From an uncultured Odoribacter sp. (lineage in GTDB: Bacteria > Bacteroidota > Bacteroidia > Bacteroidales > Marinifilaceae): a stretch of DNA of 61,481 nt. The notes beneath the pieces were generated by a model. That model saw nothing but the letters and a program-made list of their open reading frames with translations, was not told the DNA's origin and did not search any database. Each line of letters starts with the position of its first letter. Within the stretch, counting starts at the first letter, position 1. The DNA lies in the NCBI GenBank assembly GCA_900544025.1, contig UQTM01000013.1, forward strand, positions 1-61,481. The letters are read 5' to 3'. Shown piece by piece: positions 52,439-59,911 of this stretch. Position numbers and translations under genes: made by a program.

Positions 52439-53557
52439 TTAAACGAATAGATCGCTGAAAATACGATCGGAAATCAGCCAGCCCCGGGGCGTTAATTTCA
52501 ATACGCCTTTATCCTTTTCTGCATACCCGCCGGACAGATAAGAGGTAAGCCGGGGCTCCACTTCCGCCCAAAATCCGGGATATTCTTTTTCTAAATTTTC
52601 AATTCCGATTCCCCACATCGTGCGTAAGTTGGTCATGATCGATTCATTGAATTTGTCTTTTTTGCTTAATTCCTCTCTTTCAAAATTCAAAACATCGTGA
52701 TCTAAACCTTCAATATAGGTTTTAATATTGGCAACGTTCCATTGCCGGGAATTCCCGTCGTAAGAATGTGCCGAAGCGCCGAAACCGATATAGTGCTTTT
52801 GTTGCCAGTAAGCCGTATTGTGAACGGCATATTTACCGTCCCGGGCAAAATTCGATATTTCGTAATGCTCAAACCCCGCAGCTTTCAGATAATCGGCCAC
52901 TAAAAGGTATTTCTCCGCTAAAACATCATCCTCATCGGGCTGAAATTTCCCTTTTTGTTGTAATCTCTCAAAAACAGAATTTGAATCGACACTTAAAATA
53001 TAAACCGATAAATGACTTAAAGGCAATTTACTGATCGTATCTAAATCCCGAATAATCTGTTGCGTGGACTGTCCCGGCAAGCCGATAATCAAATCCATCC
53101 CCATATTATCGAATCCAGCTTGTTCCCCCCATTCGATAGCCCGCAAAGCATCCGCTGCGGAATGGGATCTGTTGATCCGCTTCAAAACACCATCGTCAAA
53201 CGATTGTACTCCAATACTCAAACGGTTAAATCCAAGCTCTTTCAAGGCCTGCATTTTTTCCCGGCTTGCATCTTCGGGATTCATTTCGATCGTACGCTCT
53301 GCCTGAGAAGAAAAAATATATGTTTTTTCCAACTCACCGACGATCCTTTCCAACTCGTCCGGTTTCAGATAAGAAGGCGTTCCGCCACCTAAATAAAGTG
53401 TTTCCTGAACAGGAGTTGAAAGATAGTCTTTCCGTATTCCGATTTCCCGGCACAAAGCCCGGATATATTCTGTCCTTAAATGATCGGAGACCACAGAATA
53501 AAATCCACAATAAAAACATTTACTACGGCAAAAAGGAATATGCAGATATACACTCAT
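52439..53557 (-). CDS. hemW: Radical SAM HemW-like protein
   Basis: The 372-residue protein has the CxxxCxxC cluster motif in FCRSKCFYCGF (C10, C14, C17), YLGGGTPSYL, NPEDASREKM and RLSIGVQSFDD. It belongs to the HemW branch, a heme chaperone once annotated as oxygen-independent coproporphyrinogen oxidase; the additional cysteine of true HemN (CxxxCxxCxC) is absent (the residue after C17 is G, then F). Divergent from the TonB receptor. Confidence 0.93.
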   Translation of the reverse strand: MSVYLHIPFCRSKCFYCGFYSVVSDHLRTEYIRALCREIGIRKDYLSTPVQETLYLGGGTPSYLKPDELERIVGELEKTYIFSSQAERTIEMNPEDASREKMQALKELGFNRLSIGVQSFDDGVLKRINRSHSAADALRAIEWGEQAGFDNMGMDLIIGLPGQSTQQIIRDLDTISKLPLSHLSVYILSVDSNSVFERLQQKGKFQPDEDDVLAEKYLLVADYLKAAGFEHYEISNFARDGKYAVHNTAYWQQKHYIGFGASAHSYDGNSRQWNVANIKTYIEGLDHDVLNFEREELSKKDKFNESIMTNLRTMWGIGIENLEKEYPGFWAEVEPRLTSYLSGGYAEKDKGVLKLTPRGWLISDRIFSDLFV

Positions 53558-53580
53558 TTTCTCGTTTGTTTTTAGTTTTG

Positions 53581-53588
53581 CAAAGCTA
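53581..53588 (-). promoter_or_regulatory. -7 promoter element of hemW
   Basis: TAGCTTTG on the minus strand fits TAnnTTTG, 23 bases upstream of the ATG. Confidence 0.6.
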
Positions 53589-53632
53589 CGAATGAATTAA
53601 GAGGAAAACATATTCCGGGTAAATTATTTTAC

Positions 53633-53640
53633 TATATTTG
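53633..53640 (+). promoter_or_regulatory. -7 promoter element of TonB-receptor gene
   Basis: TATATTTG fits TAnnTTTG, 23 bases before the ATG. Confidence 0.6.
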
Positions 53641-53663
53641 TCGGGGCGGGGGCTAAATAACTT

Positions 53664-55898
53664 ATGGTAAAAATCCTGATTTTCATATTCTTTCTTTGGC
53701 CATGGACTCTTTTGGCACAATCGGTTATTACGGGGCGGGTACTTATCCAAAGCGGAGAACCGGTAAGAGGAGTGAATATTTATTGTCCGGAAAAGGATGC
53801 AGGGACTTCTTCCGACTCATTAGGATATTTCGAGTTGGTATGCGAACTTCCCTGTACAATCGAATTCTCACATCTGAATTATAAAACGGAAATTGTCCGC
53901 GTAAGCTACAATGATACTCCTTTTGTAGTGACTTTGCGCAACAGGCAAAATAACCTGAAAGAGGTAGTGATCGCCGCCCGCAGTGTACCGGGACGCTTTT
54001 ATTCCTCGCGAAAAGGCATCGACATGATTCCCGCGATTTTAGGAGAGCAGGATATATTGAAATACCTGGCCACGACTCCCGGCATCGTCAGTACGAATGC
54101 CCTGGATCCGGGCATTTATGTACGGGGCGGCAATAGCTATGAAAATGGATTTTTAACCAACGATATGGAAATTGCCAGCCCCGACCACCTGACTGGAATT
54201 TTATCGACTTTCGATCCTTACATTCTGAATAATTCTACCATCTATAAAAGTGGTTTTCCGGCTGCTTACAACAGTTATCTATCTTCTTACATCAATATGC
54301 GGCCGGATGTCGGGAATAAAGAAAAATTCGAAGGAGAAATCTCTTTAGGGCTGGTGTCTTCCGCCCTAAAAGCCAAAGGCCCTATCGTGAAAAACCATAC
54401 CTCTTTTGCCATTTCGGCACGAGCGTCTTATTTACAGGCGATCGCACACCTCTACAACAAATCGATCAAAAAACCGGAAGACCCGAATTATATGCCCGAA
54501 TACTCTTTCAATGACCTGACGTTCAGTCTGGATTCACGGCTTTCAAACAAATGGCGGCTAAATGCCTTCGGTCTGTTTACCCTCGACGCCCTGACGCTCA
54601 AGCTCAGCGAAAATATCCGTTACGATTTCGATTGGCATACCTGTTCTGCCAACATCGGAGCTACCTACACCCCTAATGCCCGTAATTCTTTCCGCTTTCA
54701 ATTAGGTGAAAAGCTCGCTTACAGCCAGGGAAACGCAGAAGGTAGTATCCCGATGGGAGGAGGCAACCGGCATTATTCCATGATCGGGCGGATGGCTTAT
54801 AGTCATTCTTTCTCGGATAAACTTCAACTCAATGCCGGAGCCAAATTCGAGCAGGCACGGTTCGAAACGGCCGACCGTCCGGAAGGCATCGGAGATTACC
54901 TGATATTAAGTTCAAATAATAAATTTAATATATCTGAAATATATACAGATATCATATATAATATAAATCAGTCGTTCACATTTAGCGGCGGGATAAACTT
55001 CCAGGTTTATAACGGTGCTTCTGTTACGCTCGCTCTTTCCCCCAGGGCAAAGCTCAGCTACACCCGGGGAGGCTTTTCAATATGGACAGACTATTCACAA
55101 ACCGCTCAATACCTTAGCCTTTATCCCTATTTTGCCGTAAAAACCCCGGTAGATATCTGGTATCCGCTTGCAAAAGGAATGAAACCTGCGATTTGTCACC
55201 AGTATTCCATCGGAATGGGACAAGAAATCGGCTCATTGCTATCGGCTTATATCGGTCTGTTTTACAAAAACATGAAACATTTAAAAGATTTTTCTTCCGG
55301 GATGTCCACTCGTTATACCACCCTGACGGATGAAATGATCGAAGGCAAAGGCTATGCCAAAGGATTGGAATTGAATCTCGCTTTCACAAGCTCTAAATTA
55401 AACGCCCGGATGAATTACACCCTTTCGGAGTCTAAGCGAAAATTTGCAGATATCAACGAAGGCCGGGCATTCAATCCCCCTTATGATGTGAAGCACAATG
55501 TCGTTATCAACGGTTCTTACGATTTCACCCCACGCCTGACCTTAAATGCCCTGTGGACTTATTCATCAGGGGTATATACCACATTCCCCGTAGGAATGGC
55601 TATCGCCCACGACATCGCAGGCAGCAAGCAGCCGCCCATTATCGTCCCGGTATATACCGATCGTTATAATTATCAATTACCGGCCAGCCACCGATTAGAT
55701 ATGAATATAGATTACCATATACCTTATAAACATGCAGCCCTGAAATTAAGTCTGGGAGCCTACAACCTATACAATCAATCGAATCCTTCGTTCATTTATT
55801 TTAAACCCGTCAGATCGGGCAGCGAAATGCGGGTAGTTCCTCAGTCGAAGGTGTTATTACCTTTTATTCCATACATTTCATTACGTTTAAATCTTTAA
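53664..55898 (+). CDS. TonB-dependent receptor with carboxypeptidase-like domain
   Basis: The 744-residue protein has a signal peptide (to about A18), a carboxypeptidase D-regulatory-like domain (VITGRVLIQSGEPVRGVNIY, to about 95), a plug with the TonB-interacting region and YVRGGNSYENGF, and a beta-barrel ending in the aromatic-rich strand YISLRLNL. It is shorter than SusC proteins and no SusD follows, so it is the TonB/DUF4249 type. Ligand unknown. Confidence 0.92.
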   Translation: MVKILIFIFFLWPWTLLAQSVITGRVLIQSGEPVRGVNIYCPEKDAGTSSDSLGYFELVCELPCTIEFSHLNYKTEIVRVSYNDTPFVVTLRNRQNNLKEVVIAARSVPGRFYSSRKGIDMIPAILGEQDILKYLATTPGIVSTNALDPGIYVRGGNSYENGFLTNDMEIASPDHLTGILSTFDPYILNNSTIYKSGFPAAYNSYLSSYINMRPDVGNKEKFEGEISLGLVSSALKAKGPIVKNHTSFAISARASYLQAIAHLYNKSIKKPEDPNYMPEYSFNDLTFSLDSRLSNKWRLNAFGLFTLDALTLKLSENIRYDFDWHTCSANIGATYTPNARNSFRFQLGEKLAYSQGNAEGSIPMGGGNRHYSMIGRMAYSHSFSDKLQLNAGAKFEQARFETADRPEGIGDYLILSSNNKFNISEIYTDIIYNINQSFTFSGGINFQVYNGASVTLALSPRAKLSYTRGGFSIWTDYSQTAQYLSLYPYFAVKTPVDIWYPLAKGMKPAICHQYSIGMGQEIGSLLSAYIGLFYKNMKHLKDFSSGMSTRYTTLTDEMIEGKGYAKGLELNLAFTSSKLNARMNYTLSESKRKFADINEGRAFNPPYDVKHNVVINGSYDFTPRLTLNALWTYSSGVYTTFPVGMAIAHDIAGSKQPPIIVPVYTDRYNYQLPASHRLDMNIDYHIPYKHAALKLSLGAYNLYNQSNPSFIYFKPVRSGSEMRVVPQSKVLLPFIPYISLRLNL

Positions 55899-55910
55899 CA
55901 CCAGAAAGTT

Positions 55911-56708
55911 ATGAAAATCAGATATATGATATGGATATTCGCTTTCCCTTTGTGGAGTGCCTGCATGCCCGAAGAAACTTTACCTTTACGGAACACGGGA
56001 GCCGTTCCGGAATATTTTATAGAATGCTATTGCCAGCCGGGTGAAAATGTGGTACTGACCGCCACCCATGTCGTCCCGATAACGGATAATATTCAATATG
56101 ATTTCCCACAGGAAATGGATGTTACCATTTATACCCCCGGCCGGATTACTTTATATTACCTGTTCGATTCGGAAGAGATACAGGACGTGCAGTGTAATTA
56201 TCAAAGCGAAGCGCCTCTGCAAACCAATTTCGAAGATACCTTGCGTTTAAGAATCAAAACTCATGACAATAAATGGATTACAGCCGAAACTACCGTCCCG
56301 GACAATATTAACATCGATAGTTACGCAATAAACGGCAATGAAGCTAAAATCCGTTTTTACACTTCCAGGGAATCCCGGCAAAACTATTATATCTATGCGC
56401 TGGAAGTTCAAAGCGGGAATGAAGTGATCGAACGGAAAGTCACCTATCTGGATTACAGCAAATATCATTCGGGAGAGTCGGTTGAAAAAAGTATCGCCTG
56501 TTCGGAACTGGCTACCGCTTCAAAAGTCGTATTGCTTTTAAAGCGTATCACCCGTGAAAACTACGATTACCAAATCTCCTTAAACGGAGCGAATTCCGCC
56601 ATTCAGGGAAGCATCACCAACCCTGTCCCTTTAGAAGGCAATCTAAACGGAGCCCTCGGCATTTTTACCTGCTATACGGAAGACCGGAAAACGATAGAAT
56701 TACCTTAA
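55911..56708 (+). CDS. DUF4249 lipoprotein
   Basis: The 265-residue protein has a lipobox WSAC at residue 15-18, followed by MPEET, an acidic signal fitting surface export. DUF4249 hallmarks are the N-terminal beta domain with EYFIECYCQPGENVVLTATH, and TPGRITLYYLFDSEE. Such genes follow TonB receptors and may act as their surface lid, as SusD does for SusC. It begins 12 bases after the receptor stop. Confidence 0.85.
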   Translation: MKIRYMIWIFAFPLWSACMPEETLPLRNTGAVPEYFIECYCQPGENVVLTATHVVPITDNIQYDFPQEMDVTIYTPGRITLYYLFDSEEIQDVQCNYQSEAPLQTNFEDTLRLRIKTHDNKWITAETTVPDNINIDSYAINGNEAKIRFYTSRESRQNYYIYALEVQSGNEVIERKVTYLDYSKYHSGESVEKSIACSELATASKVVLLLKRITRENYDYQISLNGANSAIQGSITNPVPLEGNLNGALGIFTCYTEDRKTIELP

Positions 56709-56756
56709 AACCCATGCGGCAAAAAATACCCTTTCTATTTTTAACCGTTCTCAGAA

Positions 56757-56764
56757 TATCTTTG
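56757..56764 (+). promoter_or_regulatory. -7 element of a possible small transcript
   Basis: TATCTTTG fits TAnnTTTG, with TTTC at 56732-56735 about 21 bases upstream as a weak -33 box. It lies 370 bases before rplM, ahead of the operon promoter. Confidence 0.45.
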
Positions 56765-56770
56765 CAGCAA

Positions 56771-56900
56771 AGTAAACGAACGAACAAAAATCGTATCATC
56801 TAACCGTTCCCAGGCTCATGCCCGGCTTATTTTCAAGAACTGCGGGGCGACAATTTTTCTCTTTCATCCGGGCGACACGCCGGAGAACGATCTTTTTTTG
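56771..56900 (+). ncRNA. Candidate small RNA upstream of rplM promoter
   Basis: A -7 box at 56757 would start a transcript near 56771. A GC-rich hairpin (CCGG...CCGG around 56868-56884) followed after a short gap by seven T (about 56892-56899) could end it, giving about 130 bases. There is no recognised family; this is inference from promoter and hairpin only. Confidence 0.3.
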
Positions 56901-56908
56901 GCAAACTG

Positions 56909-56939
56909 TTTGATTATAAATTCTTTTTATGTAATTTTG
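56909..56939 (+). promoter_or_regulatory. Consensus promoter of the rplM-rpsI-rpsB-tsf operon
   Basis: TTTG (56909-56912), 19 bases, TAATTTTG (56932-56939): a perfect match to the Bacteroidota housekeeping promoter. The transcript starts near 56943-56946. Confidence 0.85.
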
Positions 56940-56945
56940 TCCCTC

Positions 56946-57126
56946 ATTTTGGAGTGGTGTACTCTCGAAACTGCAAGGCTGAACCTTAGCCATTTACCTT
57001 GCAGGCACGCCCAGGACGAAAGATTTTTAAGGTCTGCCCGACCGTCGCGTTATTCTTATCGTCATGAAATGCAAGGAGTTACCACAACAAAAAACAAACA
57101 GATGTATAATTTAAATTAAAAAAGAA
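56946..57126 (+). promoter_or_regulatory. Structured 5' leader of rplM
   Basis: The roughly 180-base leader has a hairpin GAGT/ACTC (56952-56964), a strong hairpin CTGCAAGG/CCTTGCAG (56971-56978 with 56997-57004) with an inner GGCT/AGCC stem, and a further stem at 57012-57036. TGCAAGG recurs at 57070-57076 and can compete for the same CCTTGCA. Leaders before L13 in Bacteroidia are known as ribosomal autoregulatory candidates; I infer such a role here. Confidence 0.6.
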
Positions 57127-57582
57127 GTGGATCAAGTAAGTTACAAAACAACTTATGTCAATAAAGCCACCACACAAAAAGAATGGGTTTTAATTGACGC
57201 AGAAAACGAGGTTTTGGGACGTCTTGCTTCAAAAGTTGCGAAACTGTTAAGAGGCAAGTACAAACCGACTTATTCTCCTCATGTAGATTGTGGAGATAAT
57301 GTTATCATTATCAACGCAGACAAAATCGTATTGACCGGTAATAAATTAACCGACAAAGTGTACACCCGCCACACCGGATATCCCGGAGGTCAGCGGCACA
57401 CCTCTCCGGCAGCCGTATTGAAAGCTCATCCGGAAAGAGTGATCGAACACGCCGTTCGTGGTATGCTTCCTAAGAACCGCCTTGGAAGAGCTGTATTGAA
57501 AAACCTTTATTTGAATGCTGGCACAGCACACAAACACGAAGCTCAACAGCCGAAGGTAATTGATTTAAACTCTTTAAAATAA
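57127..57582 (+). CDS. rplM: Ribosomal protein uL13
   Basis: The 151-residue protein has the L13 features WVLIDAENEVLGRLASKVA, KYKPTYSPHVDCGDNVIIIN and VRGMLPKNRLGRAVLKNLY. The start is a GTG at 57127; no ATG fits the family's N-terminus. First gene of the ribosomal/EF-Ts operon, behind a consensus promoter and long leader; rpsI follows in 6 bases. Confidence 0.97.
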   Translation: MDQVSYKTTYVNKATTQKEWVLIDAENEVLGRLASKVAKLLRGKYKPTYSPHVDCGDNVIIINADKIVLTGNKLTDKVYTRHTGYPGGQRHTSPAAVLKAHPERVIEHAVRGMLPKNRLGRAVLKNLYLNAGTAHKHEAQQPKVIDLNSLK

Positions 57583-57588
57583 TAGGTC

Positions 57589-57975
57589 ATGGAAGTAATT
57601 AACGCAATCGGTAGAAGAAAAGCAGCAGTAGCTCGCGTTTACGTAAGTGAAGGTAAAGGTAATATCAAAATCAATAACAGAATATTGGAAGAATATTTCA
57701 CCCTGCCTACACTGCAGTACATTGTAAAGCAACCTCTGGAACTATTAGGAGTGACTGGACAGTATGACATTAAAATCAATCTCGATGGAGGTGGTTATAA
57801 AGGTCAGGCTGAAGCAGTTCGCTTGGGTATTGCCAGAGCTCTGGTTGAAATCAATGCAGAAGACAAAGTAAAATTGAGAGCTGCAGGTTTCATGACGAGA
57901 GACCCGCGTGAGGTTGAACGTAAGAAACCGGGACAGCCAAAAGCACGTAAGAGATTCCAGTTCTCTAAACGTTAA
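57589..57975 (+). CDS. rpsI: Ribosomal protein uS9
   Basis: The 128-residue protein begins MEVINAIGRRKAAVARVYV and ends in the basic tail KKPGQPKARKRFQFSKR, which reaches the ribosomal P site. All normal S9 motifs are present. rpsB follows after a 93-base gap with a hairpin. Confidence 0.98.
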   Translation: MEVINAIGRRKAAVARVYVSEGKGNIKINNRILEEYFTLPTLQYIVKQPLELLGVTGQYDIKINLDGGGYKGQAEAVRLGIARALVEINAEDKVKLRAAGFMTRDPREVERKKPGQPKARKRFQFSKR

Positions 57976-57992
57976 TCGCAGTTTAGTATCTA

Positions 57993-58030
57993 AATTGACG
58001 GGACTCCTTCGATGGGACTACCCGGCAATT
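57993..58030 (+). promoter_or_regulatory. Nested hairpin before rpsB
   Basis: Three stacked helices are separated by small internal loops: AATTG/CAATT, CGGG/CCCG and TCC/GGA, with the loop TTCGATG at the tip. The regular 1x1 and 2x3 internal loops suggest a protein-binding RNA, perhaps for autoregulation by S2. Confidence 0.5.
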
Positions 58031-58068
58031 GCTTAAATGAAGAATGTAAACTTTTTAAAACAAGACAA

Positions 58069-58851
58069 ATGTCAAATACAAATTTCGACGAATTATTAAA
58101 TGCAGGTTGTCATTTCGGACACCTGACCCGTAAATGGAATCCTAAAATGGCTCCGTATATTTTTATGGAGCGGAATGATATCCACATTATTGACCTGAAC
58201 AAAACAGCTATCATGTTAGACAAAGCAGCCGCTGCGTTGAAACAGATCGCTAAATCAGGAAGAAAAATTCTGTTTGTTGCAACAAAGAAACAGGCTAAGG
58301 ACATTGTTGCTGAAAAAATCTCTAATATTAACATGCCTTATGTTACTGAAAGATGGCCGGGCGGTATGCTGACCAATTTCCCGACAATCCGTAAGGCTGT
58401 GAAAAAAATGACCACCATCGACAAGATGGAAAAAGATGGTACTTTCGACCACCTTTCAAAACGTGAAAAACTTCAGATTTCACGCCAGCGTGCAAAACTG
58501 GACAAGAACCTGGGTAGTATCGCAGACCTGACCCGTCTGCCGGCAGCTCTTTTCGTAGTGGATGTTATGAAAGAACATATCGCTATCAAAGAAGCCAGAA
58601 CTCTGGGAATCCCGGTATTTGCCATGGTTGATACCAATTCGAATCCTGATACGATCGACTTCGTTATCCCGTGTAACGACGATGCTTCAACCTCTATCAG
58701 CCTCGTAATAGACAAAGTTTCAGAAGCTATTAAAGAAGGCCTGACAGAACGTAAAGCAGAAAAAGACAAGGAAAGTGCTGACAAACCGGCTGCTAAGAAA
58801 GAAGAAAAAGTAGCTGAAAGCACCGCAGAAGTGGCAGCAACTGAAGAATAA
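58069..58851 (+). CDS. rpsB: Ribosomal protein uS2
   Basis: The 260-residue protein starts MSNTNFDELLNAGCHFGHLT and contains RKWNPKMAPYIF, RWPGGMLTNFPTIRK and GIPVFAMVDTNSNPD. The C-terminal 30 residues are a lysine/glutamate-rich tail. The ATG at 58069 is the family start; the in-frame ATG at 58012 lies within the hairpin region and would add 19 residues. Confidence 0.98.
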   Translation: MSNTNFDELLNAGCHFGHLTRKWNPKMAPYIFMERNDIHIIDLNKTAIMLDKAAAALKQIAKSGRKILFVATKKQAKDIVAEKISNINMPYVTERWPGGMLTNFPTIRKAVKKMTTIDKMEKDGTFDHLSKREKLQISRQRAKLDKNLGSIADLTRLPAALFVVDVMKEHIAIKEARTLGIPVFAMVDTNSNPDTIDFVIPCNDDASTSISLVIDKVSEAIKEGLTERKAEKDKESADKPAAKKEEKVAESTAEVAATEE

Positions 58852-58859
58852 TTATGAAT

Positions 58860-58899
58860 GATTTCCCGGGATCGGTTGTTTCGATCGATCCCGGAAATC
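58860..58899 (+). promoter_or_regulatory. Hairpin between rpsB and tsf
   Basis: A 14-bp stem with one bulged C (58860-58874 with 58886-58899) precedes the tsf ribosome-binding site. The following sequence is A-rich, not T-rich, so it is not a terminator. An AGGAG-like site (58910-58914) 6 bases before tsf is strong for this phylum. Confidence 0.5.
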
Positions 58900-58920
58900 A
58901 AAATAAAAAAGGAGTAAATC

Positions 58921-59739
58921 ATGGAAATTAAAGCAGCTGATGTAATGAAGTTGCGTCATGCAACTAACGCAGGGATGATGGACTGTAAAAAAGCTCTTCA
59001 GGAAGCTGAAGGCGATTTTGACAAAGCCGTCGATATCATCCGCAAAAGAGGCCTTATCGTTGCCAGCAAACGTGCCGACAGGGAAGCCAAAGAAGGTTGT
59101 GTCCTGGCTGCTGCCGAAGGCAAAAAAGGCGCAATGGTTAGTCTGAACTGTGAAACAGACTTCGTTGCTAAGAACGAAAATTTCGTAAACTTCACACATA
59201 AGATTTTGGATGCGGCTTTAGCAAGCATGCCGACCGATAAAGATGCTCTTTTGGCATTGCAGATCGATGGCAGAACGATTGCAGACCACATTTCAGAACA
59301 AACCGGGGTTATTGGAGAAAAAATCGAATTGGCATTCTACGGTAAAATCGAAGCCGAAGATACTATCGCTTATATCCACCCGGGAAACAAACTGGCTGCA
59401 TTGGTCGGTTTCAATAAAACAGCAGATGCTCAGGTAAAAAAAGACACAGCTATGCAAGTAGCTGCTATGGCTCCTGTCGCTGTAGATAAAAACGATGTTC
59501 CACAGAACATCATCGACCATGAATTGGAAATCGGTCGTGAAAAAGCACGTGAAGAAGGTAAACCGGAAGCTATGCTGGATAAGATCGCTCAGGGACGTCT
59601 GAACAAATTTTATCAGGAAGCAACCCTGTTAAACCAGGCTTTCGTGAAAGAAAACAAACAAACTGTAAAAGCTTATCTGGAAAGTACCGATAAAGACTTA
59701 ACAGTTACCGGTTTTGTAAGATTCACCCTGAACGAATAG
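58921..59739 (+). CDS. tsf: Translation elongation factor Ts
   Basis: The 272-residue factor starts with the UBA-like domain VMKLRHATNAGMMDCKKALQ and contains VSLNCETDFVAKNENF and the dimer core. It regenerates EF-Tu-GTP. Last gene of the operon, with a strong terminator 18 bases after the stop. Confidence 0.98.
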   Translation: MEIKAADVMKLRHATNAGMMDCKKALQEAEGDFDKAVDIIRKRGLIVASKRADREAKEGCVLAAAEGKKGAMVSLNCETDFVAKNENFVNFTHKILDAALASMPTDKDALLALQIDGRTIADHISEQTGVIGEKIELAFYGKIEAEDTIAYIHPGNKLAALVGFNKTADAQVKKDTAMQVAAMAPVAVDKNDVPQNIIDHELEIGREKAREEGKPEAMLDKIAQGRLNKFYQEATLLNQAFVKENKQTVKAYLESTDKDLTVTGFVRFTLNE

Positions 59740-59756
59740 TTCATTTTTAAAATAAG

Positions 59757-59785
59757 AAAAAGCGTCCCCATCCGGGACGCTTTTT
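59757..59785 (+). terminator. Terminator of the rplM-tsf operon
   Basis: AAAAAGCGTCCC/GGGACGCTTTTT (59757-59768 with 59774-59785) and a seven-T tract. Confidence 0.93.
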
Positions 59786-59911
59786 TTATGCCCTCTCTTT
59801 CCGGTCTTTCCCAGAAAATGTACCCATTCTCTTGAAACATTTTCTTCATACATCCGAATACTTAAAGAATTTACCTGCTTCTTCACAAAACAATGCCGCA
59901 GGAATATTTTT

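Larger units (their letters stand above)
56709..57126. other. Non-coding interval before rplM
   Basis: The 418 bases hold two promoters (56757-56764 and 56909-56939), a candidate small RNA between them and a structured rplM leader. No protein gene of convincing character is seen; a 16-codon ORF starts at 57064. Confidence 0.6.
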
